A stretch of 64,000 bases of DNA from Haematobacter massiliensis (GCF_000740795.1 NZ_JGYG01000001.1:248001-312000); one strand, 5' to 3'; positions 21,830 to 31,645 are shown, counted from the first letter of the stretch. Numbers and translations are program-made. Notes: generated by a model from the letters alone, not told the origin.

Positions 21830-22483
21830 ATGCCCGAAGTCATTTTCCAGGGGCCGGACGGCCGGCTCGAAGGTCGCTATCATCCCCAAAAAGAGCGTGA
21901 CGCACCGATCGCCATCGTCCTGCACCCGCACCCGCAGTTCGGCGGGACGATGAACAATCGCGTCGTCTACAATCTGCATTACGCCTTTTACAACATGGGC
22001 TTCACGGTGCTGCGGTTCAATTTCCGCGGTGTCGGGCGCAGTCAGGGCGAATACGATCAGGGCATCGGCGAGTTGTCGGACGCGGCGTCCGCGCTCGACT
22101 ATCTCCAGTCCATGAATCAGAACTCCAAGCACTGCTGGGTGGCAGGTTTCTCCTTCGGTGCGTGGATCGGCATGCAGCTCCTCATGCGGCGGCCCGAGAT
22201 CACGGGATTCGTTTCGGTGGCGCCGCAGGCGAACCTTTATGATTTCTCCTTCCTCGCGCCCTGCCCATCCTCCGGCCTCATCATCAACGGCGGCGCGGAT
22301 CGTGTGGCTCCGCCGAAGGATACGTCCACGCTGGTGGGCAAACTGCGTGAGCAGAAGGGCATCACGATCACTCATGAGCAGGTCGACGGCGCCGGGCACT
22401 TCTTCGAAGACCCGCATATGGAGCCGATGATCGACACGGTTACCGGCTATGTGAAGCGCCGGCTGACCGAGACGACACGCTGA
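21830..22483 (+). CDS. Alpha/beta hydrolase (dienelactone-hydrolase-like)
   Basis: A 217-residue cytosolic alpha/beta hydrolase. The oxyanion region is VLHPHPQFGGTMNN. The nucleophile elbow is GFSFGAWIG with serine, followed by NGGADRVAPP (acid) and GAGHFFED (histidine), giving a complete triad. The pattern FNFRGVGRSQGEYDQG is common to this uncharacterised subfamily. The ATG is preceded by GGCAGG. Substrate unknown. It is divergent from iscR and may form a unit with the next gene, although a hairpin lies between them. Confidence 0.85.
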   Translation: MPEVIFQGPDGRLEGRYHPQKERDAPIAIVLHPHPQFGGTMNNRVVYNLHYAFYNMGFTVLRFNFRGVGRSQGEYDQGIGELSDAASALDYLQSMNQNSKHCWVAGFSFGAWIGMQLLMRRPEITGFVSVAPQANLYDFSFLAPCPSSGLIINGGADRVAPPKDTSTLVGKLREQKGITITHEQVDGAGHFFEDPHMEPMIDTVTGYVKRRLTETTR

Positions 22484-22489
22484 TGTCTG

Positions 22490-22512
22490 ACGGCCGCCTC
22501 ACCGGCGGCCGT
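22490..22512 (+). terminator. GC hairpin after the alpha/beta hydrolase gene
   Basis: A perfect 9-bp stem (ACGGCCGCC/GGCGGCCGT) with a short loop lies seven bases after the stop codon. No T-run follows, so it may be a weak terminator or mRNA 3' stabiliser. Confidence 0.5.
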
Positions 22513-22543
22513 TCATCTGCCGGTTGCGATGGAGTCACAGTCA

Positions 22544-23167
22544 ATGTCCGACAGCGCTGATACCCTCTCCGATCTCGCGCCTTCTGACCTGGACAGGCAG
22601 CTGGCCTTCCTTCGGGAGGCTGACCGGCTGAAGACCGTGCTCCGGGCAAGCCGCCTGACCGATGATTCCCGGCGGGAGAACTCCGGCGAGCATTCCTGGC
22701 ACGTGGCGCTCTACGCCCTTGTCCTCGCCGATCAGGCGGCCCCGGATGTGAGCATAGATCGCGTCATCCGCATGTTGCTGATCCATGATCTCGTAGAGAT
22801 CGACGTGGGCGATACCCCGATCCATGGCACTTTCGATGCGGCGGATATCGCCGCGCGCGAACAGCGTGCCGCCGACCGGATTTTCGGCCTCCTGCCTTCG
22901 GAACTGGCTTCCAGCTTCCGCGCGCTCTGGGACGAATTCGAGGCTGCTTGCACGCCTGACGCCATATTCGCCAAAGCCATAGACCGTGTTCAACCGGTCA
23001 TGCACAACATCGCCCTTGGCGGCGGCACATGGCAGGAGTTCGGCGTCACGGAGGAGTTGCTCGAGCGCCGCGTGGGCAGCAAGATCGCGCGCGGAGCGCC
23101 CGATCTCTGGCATCATGTGAGGGCGCTCACCGAGGGCTACCTTCCCGCAGGTCGTGCGGCCAAATAA
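22544..23167 (+). CDS. HD domain-containing hydrolase (YfbR-like)
   Basis: A 207-residue protein of the HD superfamily. The metal-binding pattern is visible: His in GEHSWHVALYALVLAD, the HD pair in LLIHDLVEIDVGDTP, and a later Asp in KAIDRVQPVMHN. It resembles YfbR/HDDC2-type nucleotidases acting on deoxynucleoside monophosphates, but the exact substrate cannot be read from sequence. ATG 22544 is chosen because GGAG stands nine bases upstream; ATG 22529 would give a five-residue extension. Confidence 0.82.
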   Translation: MSDSADTLSDLAPSDLDRQLAFLREADRLKTVLRASRLTDDSRRENSGEHSWHVALYALVLADQAAPDVSIDRVIRMLLIHDLVEIDVGDTPIHGTFDAADIAAREQRAADRIFGLLPSELASSFRALWDEFEAACTPDAIFAKAIDRVQPVMHNIALGGGTWQEFGVTEELLERRVGSKIARGAPDLWHHVRALTEGYLPAGRAAK

Positions 23168-23376
23168 CGCAGAACACTGCGACTGCCCCTCATGATATGT
23201 CTCCATCCGGCCGCGGACGGCTCGCATATTGCGCGCCGGAGCGGCTCCGCGCCACATGCTGTTGACGCGAGCCTTTCAGGGCATTTCGCGTCGTATGCCG
23301 TTGGATACCGCCCTTTCCCCCAAGGCACATTTGCGCTAGAGGCATGCTGACGATTCCGGCAAAGGAGCTTCTGCCC

Positions 23377-24588
23377 GTGTCCAAGATCAAGGTAGCCAAT
23401 CCCGTCGTCGAACTCGACGGCGATGAGATGACCCGCATCATCTGGGAATTCATCAAGAAGAAGCTCATACTGCCCTATCTCGACGTCGACCTGAAATACT
23501 ACGATCTGGGCATCGAGGAGCGTGACCGCACCAACGACCAGATCACCATCGATGCGGCCAACGCGATCAAGCAGTATGGCGTCGGTGTGAAATGCGCCAC
23601 GATCACTCCCGATGAGGCGCGGGTTGAAGAATTCGGCCTCAAGCAGATGTGGCGGTCGCCTAACGGCACGATCCGCAACATTCTGGGCGGCGTGATCTTC
23701 CGTCAGCCGATCATCTGCAAGAACGTACCCCGTCTTGTCCCCGGCTGGACCCAGCCCATCGTGGTCGGGCGTCACGCCTATGGCGATCAGTATCGCGCCA
23801 CCGACTTCCGCTTCCCCGGCAAGGGCAAGCTCACGCTCAAGTTCGTGGGCGAGGATGGCACCACCATCGAGCGGGACGTCTTCGATGCCCCCGGCTCCGG
23901 CGTGACGATGGCAATGTACAACCTCGATGACTCGATCATCGACTTTGCCCGCGCCTCCATGAACTATGGCCTGAACCTGGGCTGGCCGGTCTACCTGTCG
24001 ACGAAGAACACGATCCTCAAGGCCTATGACGGCCGCTTCAAGGATCTGTTCCAGAAGGTCTATGAGGAAGAGTTCGAAGAGGCCTTCAAGAAGAAGGGCA
24101 TCACCTACGAACATCGCCTGATCGACGATATGGTCGCCTCCGCGCTGAAATGGTCCGGCGGCTATGTCTGGGCCTGCAAGAACTACGACGGCGACGTACA
24201 GTCCGATACCGTGGCGCAGGGCTTCGGTTCGCTGGGTCTCATGACCTCCGTTCTGATGACGCCCGATGGCAAGACCGTCGAAGCGGAAGCCGCCCACGGT
24301 ACCGTGACCCGGCACTATCGCCAGCATCAGGCGGGCAAGGAAACCTCCACCAACTCCATCGCCTCGATCTACGCCTGGACCGGCGGCCTCAAGCACCGCG
24401 CCAAGCTCGACAACAACCAGGCGCTGCTGTCGTTTGCCGAAACGCTGGAGAAGGTGACGGTGCAGGCGGTTGAGGACGGCTACATGACCAAGGACCTCGC
24501 CCTGCTCGTCGGACCGGATCAGAAGTGGCTCACGACGATGGGCTACCTTGAGAAGGTTGACGAATATCTGAACCGGGCCCTGGCCTGA
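23377..24588 (+). CDS. icd: NADP-dependent isocitrate dehydrogenase
   Basis: Oxidative decarboxylation of isocitrate to 2-oxoglutarate in the TCA cycle. The 403-residue protein is the eukaryotic-like homodimeric type: [22 protein letters not shown] at the start, [16 protein letters not shown], and the metal and substrate motifs LIDDMVA and [14 protein letters not shown]. The start is a GTG at 23377 with AAGGAG nine bases upstream. The ATG at 23344 would add 11 non-conserved residues and put the Shine-Dalgarno inside the gene. Confidence 0.96.
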   Translation: MSKIKVANPVVELDGDEMTRIIWEFIKKKLILPYLDVDLKYYDLGIEERDRTNDQITIDAANAIKQYGVGVKCATITPDEARVEEFGLKQMWRSPNGTIRNILGGVIFRQPIICKNVPRLVPGWTQPIVVGRHAYGDQYRATDFRFPGKGKLTLKFVGEDGTTIERDVFDAPGSGVTMAMYNLDDSIIDFARASMNYGLNLGWPVYLSTKNTILKAYDGRFKDLFQKVYEEEFEEAFKKKGITYEHRLIDDMVASALKWSGGYVWACKNYDGDVQSDTVAQGFGSLGLMTSVLMTPDGKTVEAEAAHGTVTRHYRQHQAGKETSTNSIASIYAWTGGLKHRAKLDNNQALLSFAETLEKVTVQAVEDGYMTKDLALLVGPDQKWLTTMGYLEKVDEYLNRALA

Positions 24589-24596
24589 CATCAATA

Positions 24597-24624
24597 CCGG
24601 CTGACGGACCCTTCCGTCAGCCGG
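24597..24624 (+). terminator. Hairpin downstream of icd
   Basis: A perfect 11-bp inverted repeat CCGGCTGACGG/CCGTCAGCCGG with a 6-base loop, eight bases after the icd stop. No T-run follows; it is probably a terminator or stabilising structure. Confidence 0.6.
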
Positions 24625-24777
24625 ACCCGCGGCACCGCAAAGCGTGCCGCCTCACCGGCGCAAAACGGCCGGACATCCTTTCCGATCTGTGCATGCTGGC
24701 AGCTGAAATCCGCTTGACCGGCCTCACTGGCGCGTCACCATGGCGCGGGGAAAGAATTCGAACCTCAGGGAGAAGAC

Positions 24778-26382
24778 ATGAAACCATTCAGCACACGCCT
24801 TCTGGCGGCTTCAGCTTTCGCGCTGATGTCGGCAGGCGCACTTCAGGCACAGACCCTGGTCTACTGCTCGGAAGGCTCGCCCGAAGGCTTTGACCCCGCG
24901 CCCTATACCTCCGGCACGACTTTCGACGCCAGCGCGCATCCGGTCTACAACCGTCTTGTCCAGTTCAAGCCGGGCACCACGCAAGTGCAGCCCGCGCTCG
25001 CGGAGAGCTGGGAGGTTTCAGATGATGGGCTGGAGTATACGTTCCATCTGCGCTCCGGTGTGAAATTCCACACCACGCAGACCTTTACGCCCAGCCGTGA
25101 ACTCACCGCCGAGGACGTGATCTTCTCCTTCGAGCGGCAGGGCAAGGCGGACAACCCGTTCCACAACTATGTGTCGGGCCTTAGCTACGAATATTACTCG
25201 TCGATGGAGATGGACAGTCTCATCAAGGAGATCCGGAAGGTAGACGACCATACGGTCAAATTCGTGCTGAACAGGCCCGAAGCGCCGTTTATCGCGAACC
25301 TTGCCATGCCCTTTGCCTCCATCGCATCCAAGGAATATGCTGACACCCTGATGGCGGCCGGCCACCCGGAAGACTTCAACAACATTCCCGTCGGCACCGG
25401 CCCGTTCAAGTTCGTCGCCTATCAGAAGGATGCCGTGATCCGCTACCAGCGGAACGAGGATTACTGGGGGGACGCGGCGAAGGTCGAGAACCTGATCTTC
25501 GCGATCACTCCCGATGCCGCCGTCCGGCTTCAGAAGCTGAAGGCCGGTGAGTGCCATATCATGCCCTACCCCGCACCGGCGGATATTCAGGGCATCAAGG
25601 CGGATTCGAACCTCACCATGATGGAGGCTCCCGGGCTCAACGTCGGTTATCTCGCCTACAACACCCAGCAGGCGCCGTTCGACAATGCGAACGTCCGCAA
25701 GGCGCTGAACATGGCGATGAACAAGCAGGCAATCATCGACGCCGTGTTCCAGGGCTCCGGCGTCGTGGCCAAGAACCCGATCCCGCCGACCATGTGGTCC
25801 TACAACGACGCAATCGAGGATGATCCCTACGACCCCGAAGCGGCGAAGAAGCTGCTGGATGAGGCCGGCGTCAAGAACCTGTCCATGAAGATCTGGGCGA
25901 TGCCGGTACAACGTCCCTACATGCCCAACGCGCGGCGGACGGCAGAGCTGATCCAATCGGACTTCGACAAGGTCGGCGTCAAGGTGGAGATCGTCTCCTA
26001 CGAATGGGGCGAGTATCTGAAGAAGTCGATGGAGGAAGGCCGCGATGGCGCCGTCATCCTCGGCTGGACCGGTGACAACGGCGACCCGGACAACTTCCTC
26101 AGCGTGCTGCTGTCCTGCGCCTCCGCTGACTCGGGCGGCGCCAACCGCGCCTTCTGGTGCAACGAGGAATTTTCCGACCTGCTAGCCAAGGCCAAGGCGG
26201 CCTCTGACCTGGCCGAGCGGACCAAGCTCTATGAGCAAGCTCAGGTGATCTTCAAGGATCAGGCTCCTTGGGCGACGCTCGACCACTCGACCGTCTTCAT
26301 GCCGATGTCGAACAAGGTCAAAGGCTACGTGATGAGCGCCCTTGGCGATCACACTTTCGACGGCGTCGAACTGGCCGAGTAA
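24778..26382 (+). CDS. dppA: Dipeptide ABC transporter, periplasmic binding protein
   Basis: The 534-residue protein aligns by eye along its full length with E. coli DppA: TLVYCSEGSPEGFDPA, VGTGPFKFVAYQKDAVIRY, MPYPAPADI, PGLNVGYLAYN, AKNPIPPTMWSYND, GWTGDNGDPDNF. A signal peptide (residues 1-24, cleavage after ALQA) exports it to the periplasm. It binds di- and tripeptides, and in other bacteria also delta-aminolevulinate or haem, for the DppBC pore. The start is preceded by AGGGAG. It is the first gene of the operon and is separated from dppB by a hairpin, typical for keeping binding protein in excess. Confidence 0.95.
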   Translation: MKPFSTRLLAASAFALMSAGALQAQTLVYCSEGSPEGFDPAPYTSGTTFDASAHPVYNRLVQFKPGTTQVQPALAESWEVSDDGLEYTFHLRSGVKFHTTQTFTPSRELTAEDVIFSFERQGKADNPFHNYVSGLSYEYYSSMEMDSLIKEIRKVDDHTVKFVLNRPEAPFIANLAMPFASIASKEYADTLMAAGHPEDFNNIPVGTGPFKFVAYQKDAVIRYQRNEDYWGDAAKVENLIFAITPDAAVRLQKLKAGECHIMPYPAPADIQGIKADSNLTMMEAPGLNVGYLAYNTQQAPFDNANVRKALNMAMNKQAIIDAVFQGSGVVAKNPIPPTMWSYNDAIEDDPYDPEAAKKLLDEAGVKNLSMKIWAMPVQRPYMPNARRTAELIQSDFDKVGVKVEIVSYEWGEYLKKSMEEGRDGAVILGWTGDNGDPDNFLSVLLSCASADSGGANRAFWCNEEFSDLLAKAKAASDLAERTKLYEQAQVIFKDQAPWATLDHSTVFMPMSNKVKGYVMSALGDHTFDGVELAE

Positions 26383-26404
26383 TCGGCGGACTGATGTCTG
26401 AAAG

Positions 26405-26430
26405 GCCGGTGCGGCAGGCGTCGCACCGGC
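26405..26430 (+). other. Intercistronic stem-loop between dppA and dppB
   Basis: A perfect 9-bp stem GCCGGTGCG/CGCACCGGC with an 8-base loop, followed by TCCCTATTTTC. Such structures after binding-protein genes usually protect the upstream mRNA or partly end transcription, which would raise DppA above the membrane components. Confidence 0.65.
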
Positions 26431-26461
26431 TCCCTATTTTCTCTCGGAAGAAGCGCGGAAC

Positions 26462-27469
26462 ATGATCCGGTTCATCCTTGGCAAGCTCCTCTACCTGATC
26501 CCGACCTTTCTCGGCATCACGATCGTGGCTTTTGGTTTCGTCCGCATCCTGCCGGGCGATCCGGTGCTGCTGATGGCGGGGGAGCGCGGTATCTCGCCAG
26601 AGCGCTACGCTCAACTTTCGCACCAACTCGGCTATGATAAGCCGATGTGGCAACAGTATCTGGATTTCCTGTGGCGGCTGCTGCGCGGCGATTTCGGCAA
26701 TTCCATCGTCACGAAGAAACCCGTTCTGACGGAGTTTCTGGCGCTCTTTCCCGCGACGATTGAGCTGGGCCTCTGCGCCATCCTGATCGCAACCCTGGTG
26801 GGCGTCCCGGTGGGCGTGCTTGCGGCGATCAAGCGGGGCTCCTGGTTCGACCAGCTCTCCATGACGACGGCGCTTATCGGGTTCTCCATGCCGATCTTCT
26901 GGTGGGGGCTGCTGCTCATCATCCTGTTCTCCGGCATTCTCGGCTGGACGCCGGTTTCCGGCCGCATCTCGCTGATGTACTTCTTTCCGCAGGTGACGGG
27001 CTTCATGCTGATCGACAGCCTGCTCTCGGGCCAGAAGGGTGCCTTCGCCTCCGCCGTCTCTCACCTGATCCTGCCCTCCGTCGTGCTGGCGACAATCCCG
27101 CTTGCGGTGATCGCGCGTCAGACCCGCTCCGCCATGCTGGAGGTGATGGGCGAGGATTACGTGCGCACCGCCAAGGCCAAGGGGCTGTCGGAGGGGCGGG
27201 TCGTGGGTGTACACGCGCTGCGCAATGCGATGATCCCGGTCATCACGACCATCGGTCTGCAGATCGGCGTTCTGCTGGCCGGCGCGATCCTGACGGAGAC
27301 GATCTTCTCCTGGCCCGGGATCGGCAAGTGGATGATCGATTCCATCTCTCGTCGGGACTATCCCGTGGTGCAGAGCGGCCTGCTCCTCATCGCTGCCGTG
27401 GTCATGATCGTGAACCTGATCGTGGACCTGACCTACGGCCTCATCAATCCCCGTATCCGGCATCAGTGA
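26462..27469 (+). CDS. dppB: Dipeptide ABC transporter permease DppB
   Basis: A 335-residue inner-membrane permease with about six helices. It begins MIRFILGKLLYLIPTFLGIT, the DppB/OppB family N-terminus. The EAA loop is VMGEDYVRTAKAKGLSEGRVVGVHALRNAMIPV, which contacts the ATPases. The C-terminus LTYGLINPRIR is typical of the family. It lies 80 bases after dppA and 7 bases before dppC. Confidence 0.94.
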   Translation: MIRFILGKLLYLIPTFLGITIVAFGFVRILPGDPVLLMAGERGISPERYAQLSHQLGYDKPMWQQYLDFLWRLLRGDFGNSIVTKKPVLTEFLALFPATIELGLCAILIATLVGVPVGVLAAIKRGSWFDQLSMTTALIGFSMPIFWWGLLLIILFSGILGWTPVSGRISLMYFFPQVTGFMLIDSLLSGQKGAFASAVSHLILPSVVLATIPLAVIARQTRSAMLEVMGEDYVRTAKAKGLSEGRVVGVHALRNAMIPVITTIGLQIGVLLAGAILTETIFSWPGIGKWMIDSISRRDYPVVQSGLLLIAAVVMIVNLIVDLTYGLINPRIRHQ

Positions 27470-27476
27470 GGCACGC

Positions 27477-28391
27477 ATGACCGATACCTCCTCCGCCGCT
27501 CCGGCAAAGCTCTCAGACGCCGCCATCCGGCGACGCATGTTCGCGGACTTCTGGTTCTACTTCAAAGAGAACCGGGGGGCTGTCGTCGGGCTGGTGATCT
27601 TCGTCCTGCTCGTTCTGGTGGCGATATTCGCACCGCTCATCGCCCCGCACGATCCGGCGATGCAGTATCGCGACTCCCTCCTCGTTCCCCCGATCTGGCA
27701 GGAGGGCGGTAAATCCGGTTTCCTTCTGGGGACGGATGCAGTCGGCCGGGACATTCTGTCCCGCCTGATCTATGGGGCGCAGTATTCGCTGTTCATCGGC
27801 ATCGTCGTTGTGGCTGTCGCCCTGATCGGCGGTATCTTCATCGGTCTGGTGGCCGGATACTTCGGCGGTTGGGTGGATACGGTCATCATGCGCGTGATGG
27901 ACGTGATCCTGGCGTTCCCCTCTCTCTTGCTGGCACTCGTGCTGGTGGCGGTGCTGGGACCGGGGCTGGTCAACGCGATGATCGCCATCGCCATCGTCTA
28001 TCAGCCGCATTTCGCCCGCCTCACCCGTGCGGCCGTCATGGGAGAGAAGCGGCGCGAATATGTCACTGCCGCCCGCGTGGCAGGCGCGGGCAACCTCCGG
28101 CTGATGTTCAAGACGATCCTGCCCAACTGCCTCGCGCCCCTGATCGTGCAGGGCACGCTCTCCTTCTCCTCCGCGGTGCTGGATGCGGCGGCGCTCGGCT
28201 TCCTCGGCATGGGGGCGCAGCCGCCAACCCCGGAATGGGGGACGATGCTCGCCGAAGCGCGGGAGTTCATCCTCCGGGCCTGGTGGGTCGTGACCTTCCC
28301 CGGTCTTGCCATCCTCATCACCGTGCTTGCGATCAACGTCATGGGCGACGGGCTGCGCGATGCGCTGGATCCCAAGCTGAAGAGGAGTTGA
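27477..28391 (+). CDS. dppC: Dipeptide ABC transporter permease DppC
   Basis: A 304-residue permease partner of DppB. Family signatures include the LLGTDAVGRDILSRLIYGAQYS segment and the EAA loop KRREYVTAARVAGAGNLRLMFKTILPN. The C-terminal NVMGDGLRDALDPKL is typical. GAGG precedes the ATG. The gene lies between dppB and dppD in the same operon. Confidence 0.94.
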   Translation: MTDTSSAAPAKLSDAAIRRRMFADFWFYFKENRGAVVGLVIFVLLVLVAIFAPLIAPHDPAMQYRDSLLVPPIWQEGGKSGFLLGTDAVGRDILSRLIYGAQYSLFIGIVVVAVALIGGIFIGLVAGYFGGWVDTVIMRVMDVILAFPSLLLALVLVAVLGPGLVNAMIAIAIVYQPHFARLTRAAVMGEKRREYVTAARVAGAGNLRLMFKTILPNCLAPLIVQGTLSFSSAVLDAAALGFLGMGAQPPTPEWGTMLAEAREFILRAWWVVTFPGLAILITVLAINVMGDGLRDALDPKLKRS

Positions 28392-28392
28392 G

Positions 28393-29229
28393 ATGCCGCT
28401 TCTCGAAATCAAGAACCTCACCGTGCGCTTTCCCACCGCGACGGGCCTCTTCACCGCTGTGGACGGGGTCGATGTGTCGGTGGATGTGGGAGAGGTGTTG
28501 GCCATCGTCGGCGAGTCCGGCTCCGGCAAATCGGTCTCGATGCTGGCCGTCATGGGCCTTCTCCCCGAAAGCGCGCAGGTAACCGCCGATGTCATGCGCT
28601 TCGACGGACAGGACATGCTGACAATGACGCCGAAGGAGCGGCGCAGGATCATCGGGCGGGAAATCACGATGATCTTCCAGGAACCGATCGCCTCGCTCAA
28701 TCCCTCCTTTACCGCCGGCTTTCAGATCGAGGAGGTGTTGCGGCTAAACCTCGGCCTGTCGCGCTCCGCTGCGCGGGCACGTGCGCTCGACCTCTTCCGG
28801 GCCGTGGGCCTGCCGGACCCGGAAGGCAAGCTGAAAGCCTACCCACACCAGATGTCCGGCGGGCAATGCCAGCGGGTGATGATCGCCATCGCCATCGCCT
28901 GCAACCCGCGCCTGCTCATCGCGGACGAACCCACGACAGCCCTGGATGTGACGATCCAGAAGCAGATCCTCGATTTGCTCATGGAACTGCAGGAGCAATA
29001 CGGCATGGCGCTCATCATGATCACGCATGACATGGGCGTGGTGGCCGAAACCGCGGATCGGGTGATCGTGCAATACAAGGGCAGAAAGATCGAGGAGGCC
29101 GATGTACTGACCCTCTTTGAAGCGCCGAAGACCCCCTATACGCGCGCCCTCCTCTCCGCCCTGCCGGAGAACGCGACGGGTGACCGGCTGCCCACGGTGG
29201 CCGATTTCATGGCCGGGGAGGCAAACTGA
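28393..29229 (+). CDS. dppD: Dipeptide ABC transporter ATPase DppD, short form
   Basis: An ATP-binding subunit with Walker [10 protein letters not shown]-loop [13 protein letters not shown], signature MSGGQCQRV, Walker [13 protein letters not shown] and switch His in ITHDMGVV. At 278 residues it is about 50 shorter than E. coli DppD. It ends soon after [15 protein letters not shown] and lacks the C-terminal oligopeptide-transporter extension with its cysteine cluster. It starts one base after the dppC stop with GAGGAG upstream, and its TGA overlaps the dppF start. Confidence 0.92.
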   Translation: MPLLEIKNLTVRFPTATGLFTAVDGVDVSVDVGEVLAIVGESGSGKSVSMLAVMGLLPESAQVTADVMRFDGQDMLTMTPKERRRIIGREITMIFQEPIASLNPSFTAGFQIEEVLRLNLGLSRSAARARALDLFRAVGLPDPEGKLKAYPHQMSGGQCQRVMIAIAIACNPRLLIADEPTTALDVTIQKQILDLLMELQEQYGMALIMITHDMGVVAETADRVIVQYKGRKIEEADVLTLFEAPKTPYTRALLSALPENATGDRLPTVADFMAGEAN

Positions 29230-30101
29230 TGATCGTTGTCGAAGGCCGCGGAATCACGCAGGACTATGACCTTCCGGGCGGGCTGTTTTCCAAAGGGGGA
29301 ACTTTCCGCGCGGTGAATGGCGTAGATTTTGCCGTGGAAAAGGGAAAGACACTGGCTATCGTCGGAGAATCCGGCTCTGGCAAGTCCACGCTTGCCCGGA
29401 TCATCGCGCTCATCGATCCACAATCGGGCGGCGATCTGAAGATCACTGGCGAGAGCGTGAACATCGGCAAGACCCGCCTGACGCATGAGATGCGCTCGAA
29501 AGTGCAGATGGTGTTCCAGAACCCCTACGGCTCTCTCAATCCGCGCCAGAAAATTGGTGATGTGCTGACAGAGCCTTTGCTGCTCAACACCTCCATACCT
29601 GCTGCTGAACGGCGGGTTCTGGCGGAACAGATGCTGGCAAAGGTCGGCTTGGCGCCCGAGCATTACAACCGCTACCCGCATATGTTTTCTGGCGGACAAC
29701 GCCAGCGGATCGCCATCGCAAGAGCGCTCATGCTGAAACCCTCGCTCCTGGTGCTGGACGAGCCGGTTTCCGCACTCGATCTCTCCGTCCAGGCGCAGGT
29801 TCTGAACCTGCTCGCCGACCTGCAGGAGGAGTTTGAGCTGACCTATGTCTTCATCAGCCACGACCTCTCTGTGGTGAACTACATCGCCGATGAAGTGATG
29901 GTTCTCTACAAGGGTGAGGCGGTGGAACAGGCAAGCCGGGATGAAATCTTCGCCGATCCCAAACACGCCTACACGAAGGAGCTTTTTGCCGCCACGCCGA
30001 TCACTGATCTGAACGCGATCCGCGCGCGTGTTGCCCGTCGTGCAAGCGGTCGCGCCGCGCGGGTAGCGGCGGCGAGGGATCGAAAGGCCACGCACGCATA
30101 G
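29229..30101 (+). CDS. dppF: Dipeptide ABC transporter ATPase DppF, short form
   Basis: The second ATPase of the importer, 290 residues. Motifs: Walker [11 protein letters not shown]-loop VFQNPYGSLNPRQ, signature FSGGQRQRIAIARAL, Walker B LLVLDEPVSALD and ISHDLSVV. As in DppD, the cysteine-containing C-terminal extension is missing; instead there is an Arg/Ala-rich tail (RARVARRASGRAARVAAARDRK) of no known function. The start overlaps the dppD stop (TGATG). It is the last gene of dppABCDF and convergent with the next gene. Confidence 0.92.
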   Translation: MIVVEGRGITQDYDLPGGLFSKGGTFRAVNGVDFAVEKGKTLAIVGESGSGKSTLARIIALIDPQSGGDLKITGESVNIGKTRLTHEMRSKVQMVFQNPYGSLNPRQKIGDVLTEPLLLNTSIPAAERRVLAEQMLAKVGLAPEHYNRYPHMFSGGQRQRIAIARALMLKPSLLVLDEPVSALDLSVQAQVLNLLADLQEEFELTYVFISHDLSVVNYIADEVMVLYKGEAVEQASRDEIFADPKHAYTKELFAATPITDLNAIRARVARRASGRAARVAAARDRKATHA

Positions 30102-30119
30102 TGTTATAAATTCAGCGGC

Positions 30120-30656
30120 TTATCCGACACTGTAAACAGACTGCACGAAGCCATTCGGCCAGCTTCTGGTGGCTTCGTGTCTCAGGGCGATTTCACCGGT
30201 ATCACAGAACAGCGGAATGCCGTCTCCCAACAGGATCGGCAGACGCGTGATGGTCATTTGCTCGATCAGACCCGCGCGCAAGAAGGCCGAAACGACTGCG
30301 CCTCCGTCCACGTAAACCCGGCGCGCACCCTGCCGGCCCAGTTCTTCCATGACGGTGAGCGGATCCCGGTCACGTATCGCGACTTTCCCGCCCGTATCGC
30401 AGGCTCTGCAAGGAGGTAGCGTGCGGCTGAGCACCGTCACCGGCTTTGCATAGGGCCACTCCCCGAAGCTCAGCACCTTTTCATAGCTCTTCCGGCCCAG
30501 GACAAGGGCATCGACCCGCTCCATGAGTTCCGAATAGCCAAAATCCTCCCCTTCGGGCAGCGGGCAGCTCGTTAACCACGAAACGTCTCCATCGGGGCGG
30601 GCGATGTAGCCATCCAGCGAGGTGGCGATAAAGACTTCCCCTTCGGGCATTTGCAT
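30120..30656 (-). CDS. Dihydrofolate reductase family protein (RibD C-terminal-like)
   Basis: A 178-residue protein of the DHFR/RibD reductase fold. It begins with VFIATSLDGYIARPDGDVSWL and has ALVLGRKSYEKVLSFGEWPY and the dinucleotide-binding RRVYVDGGAVVSAFLRAGLIEQMTIT. True FolA activity is unlikely to be its main role: proteins of this type (YyaP/YwjB) have no established substrate. GGAG is seven bases before the ATG at 30656. No operon partner. Confidence 0.82.
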   Translation of the reverse strand: MQMPEGEVFIATSLDGYIARPDGDVSWLTSCPLPEGEDFGYSELMERVDALVLGRKSYEKVLSFGEWPYAKPVTVLSRTLPPCRACDTGGKVAIRDRDPLTVMEELGRQGARRVYVDGGAVVSAFLRAGLIEQMTITRLPILLGDGIPLFCDTGEIALRHEATRSWPNGFVQSVYSVG

Positions 30657-31033
30657 GGTGGGTCTCCTTGACCCTCCTTATGTCGGTTCGCGCTCGCCGC
30701 TCCGCAAGACCGTGGCGCGGACACGTCGGGTATGCGGTACAGCCGACACAGCGCCGCCACCATCCGGGGTCTGGGTATCATCCCATCAAGCGTCAGAAGG
30801 TGTGGTCAATCGCCATTTGTCGGTTGCGTATGCCTGTTGGGTTTGGCCTTCGATGAGCGGCATTTTCTTGCCGCAAGGATGCAGGAGGACGTGCCAGTGC
30901 ACCGCGGGGATGACCCTGCGTGATCTCCTTTTGCCAAACGCTACCGCACTGCCCCAGCGCCACCGGTTTCATGACACGGTGGAGCCGCAAATTAGCGCTG
31001 GAAAGCATTTTGCAGTCGCGGCATCAGTGCGTC
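30657..31033. other. Intergenic region, no gene recognised
   Basis: This 377-base stretch separates the divergent DHFR-like and YitT genes. Its open frames are short and have no family signature or ribosome-binding site. I see no RNA gene, repeat or terminator, and only weak promoter-like sequences. Confidence 0.45.
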
Positions 31034-31645
31034 ATGAGCGAACACGACAAACCGACCCGCCATACCGGCTTCGAGGACGCGCAAGGGATCCTCTTCGGCA
31101 CCATGATGTGTGCCTTGGGAATTCAGTTTCTGGCCTTCCACGGCTTCATGACCGGTCAGACGGCAGGTCTGGCGCTCCTCATAAGCTATGCCACCGGCTG
31201 GGGATTTGGGCCCGTTTTCTTCCTGATAAACCTGCCGTTCTACTGGCTTGGCTACCGCAGGATCGGGCTGTCATTCACTCTGAAAAGCTTCGCGTCGGTC
31301 GCACTCATGTCGCTGTTTGCAGCGGTTTTTCCCCACTACCTCAGCTTCGCGATGCTATCGGAACCGCTGGCAGCCGTTCTTTTTGGCTGCACCACCGGCG
31401 CAGGACTTCTGGCACTTTTTCGCCACGGCTCAAGCCTTGGAGGTGTGGGGGTGGTCGCGCTCTATCTCCAAGACAGAACAGGTATCCGTGCGGGCTGGGT
31501 CCAGATGGGTTTCGACGCCGCCCTTTTCGCCATCGCGCTGTGGTGGGTTCCGCTCGACCGGTTGATCTGGTCCGTGCTAGGCGTGGTGGTGGTCAATCTT
31601 GTCATCGCCATCAACCACCGCCGTGATCGCTACGTCGCAATGTAG
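31034..31645 (+). CDS. YitT family membrane protein
   Basis: A 203-residue protein with about six hydrophobic helices (IQFLAFHGFMTGQTAGLALLIS, FFLINLPFYWLGYR, LAAVLFGCTTGAGLLALF, LIWSVLGVVVVNLVIAIN). It matches the YitT/DUF161 fold: the motifs GQTAGLALL and GSSLGGVGVVALYL are conserved glycine-rich turns. The cytosolic C-terminal DUF2179 domain of longer YitT proteins is absent. No clear ribosome-binding site precedes MSEHDKPT. Function unknown. Confidence 0.8.
   Translation: MSEHDKPTRHTGFEDAQGILFGTMMCALGIQFLAFHGFMTGQTAGLALLISYATGWGFGPVFFLINLPFYWLGYRRIGLSFTLKSFASVALMSLFAAVFPHYLSFAMLSEPLAAVLFGCTTGAGLLALFRHGSSLGGVGVVALYLQDRTGIRAGWVQMGFDAALFAIALWWVPLDRLIWSVLGVVVVNLVIAINHRRDRYVAM

Noticed and set aside
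23137-24594. Long minus-strand open frame opposite icd
   Set aside because: Antisense to a fully conserved enzyme, with no motif of its own.
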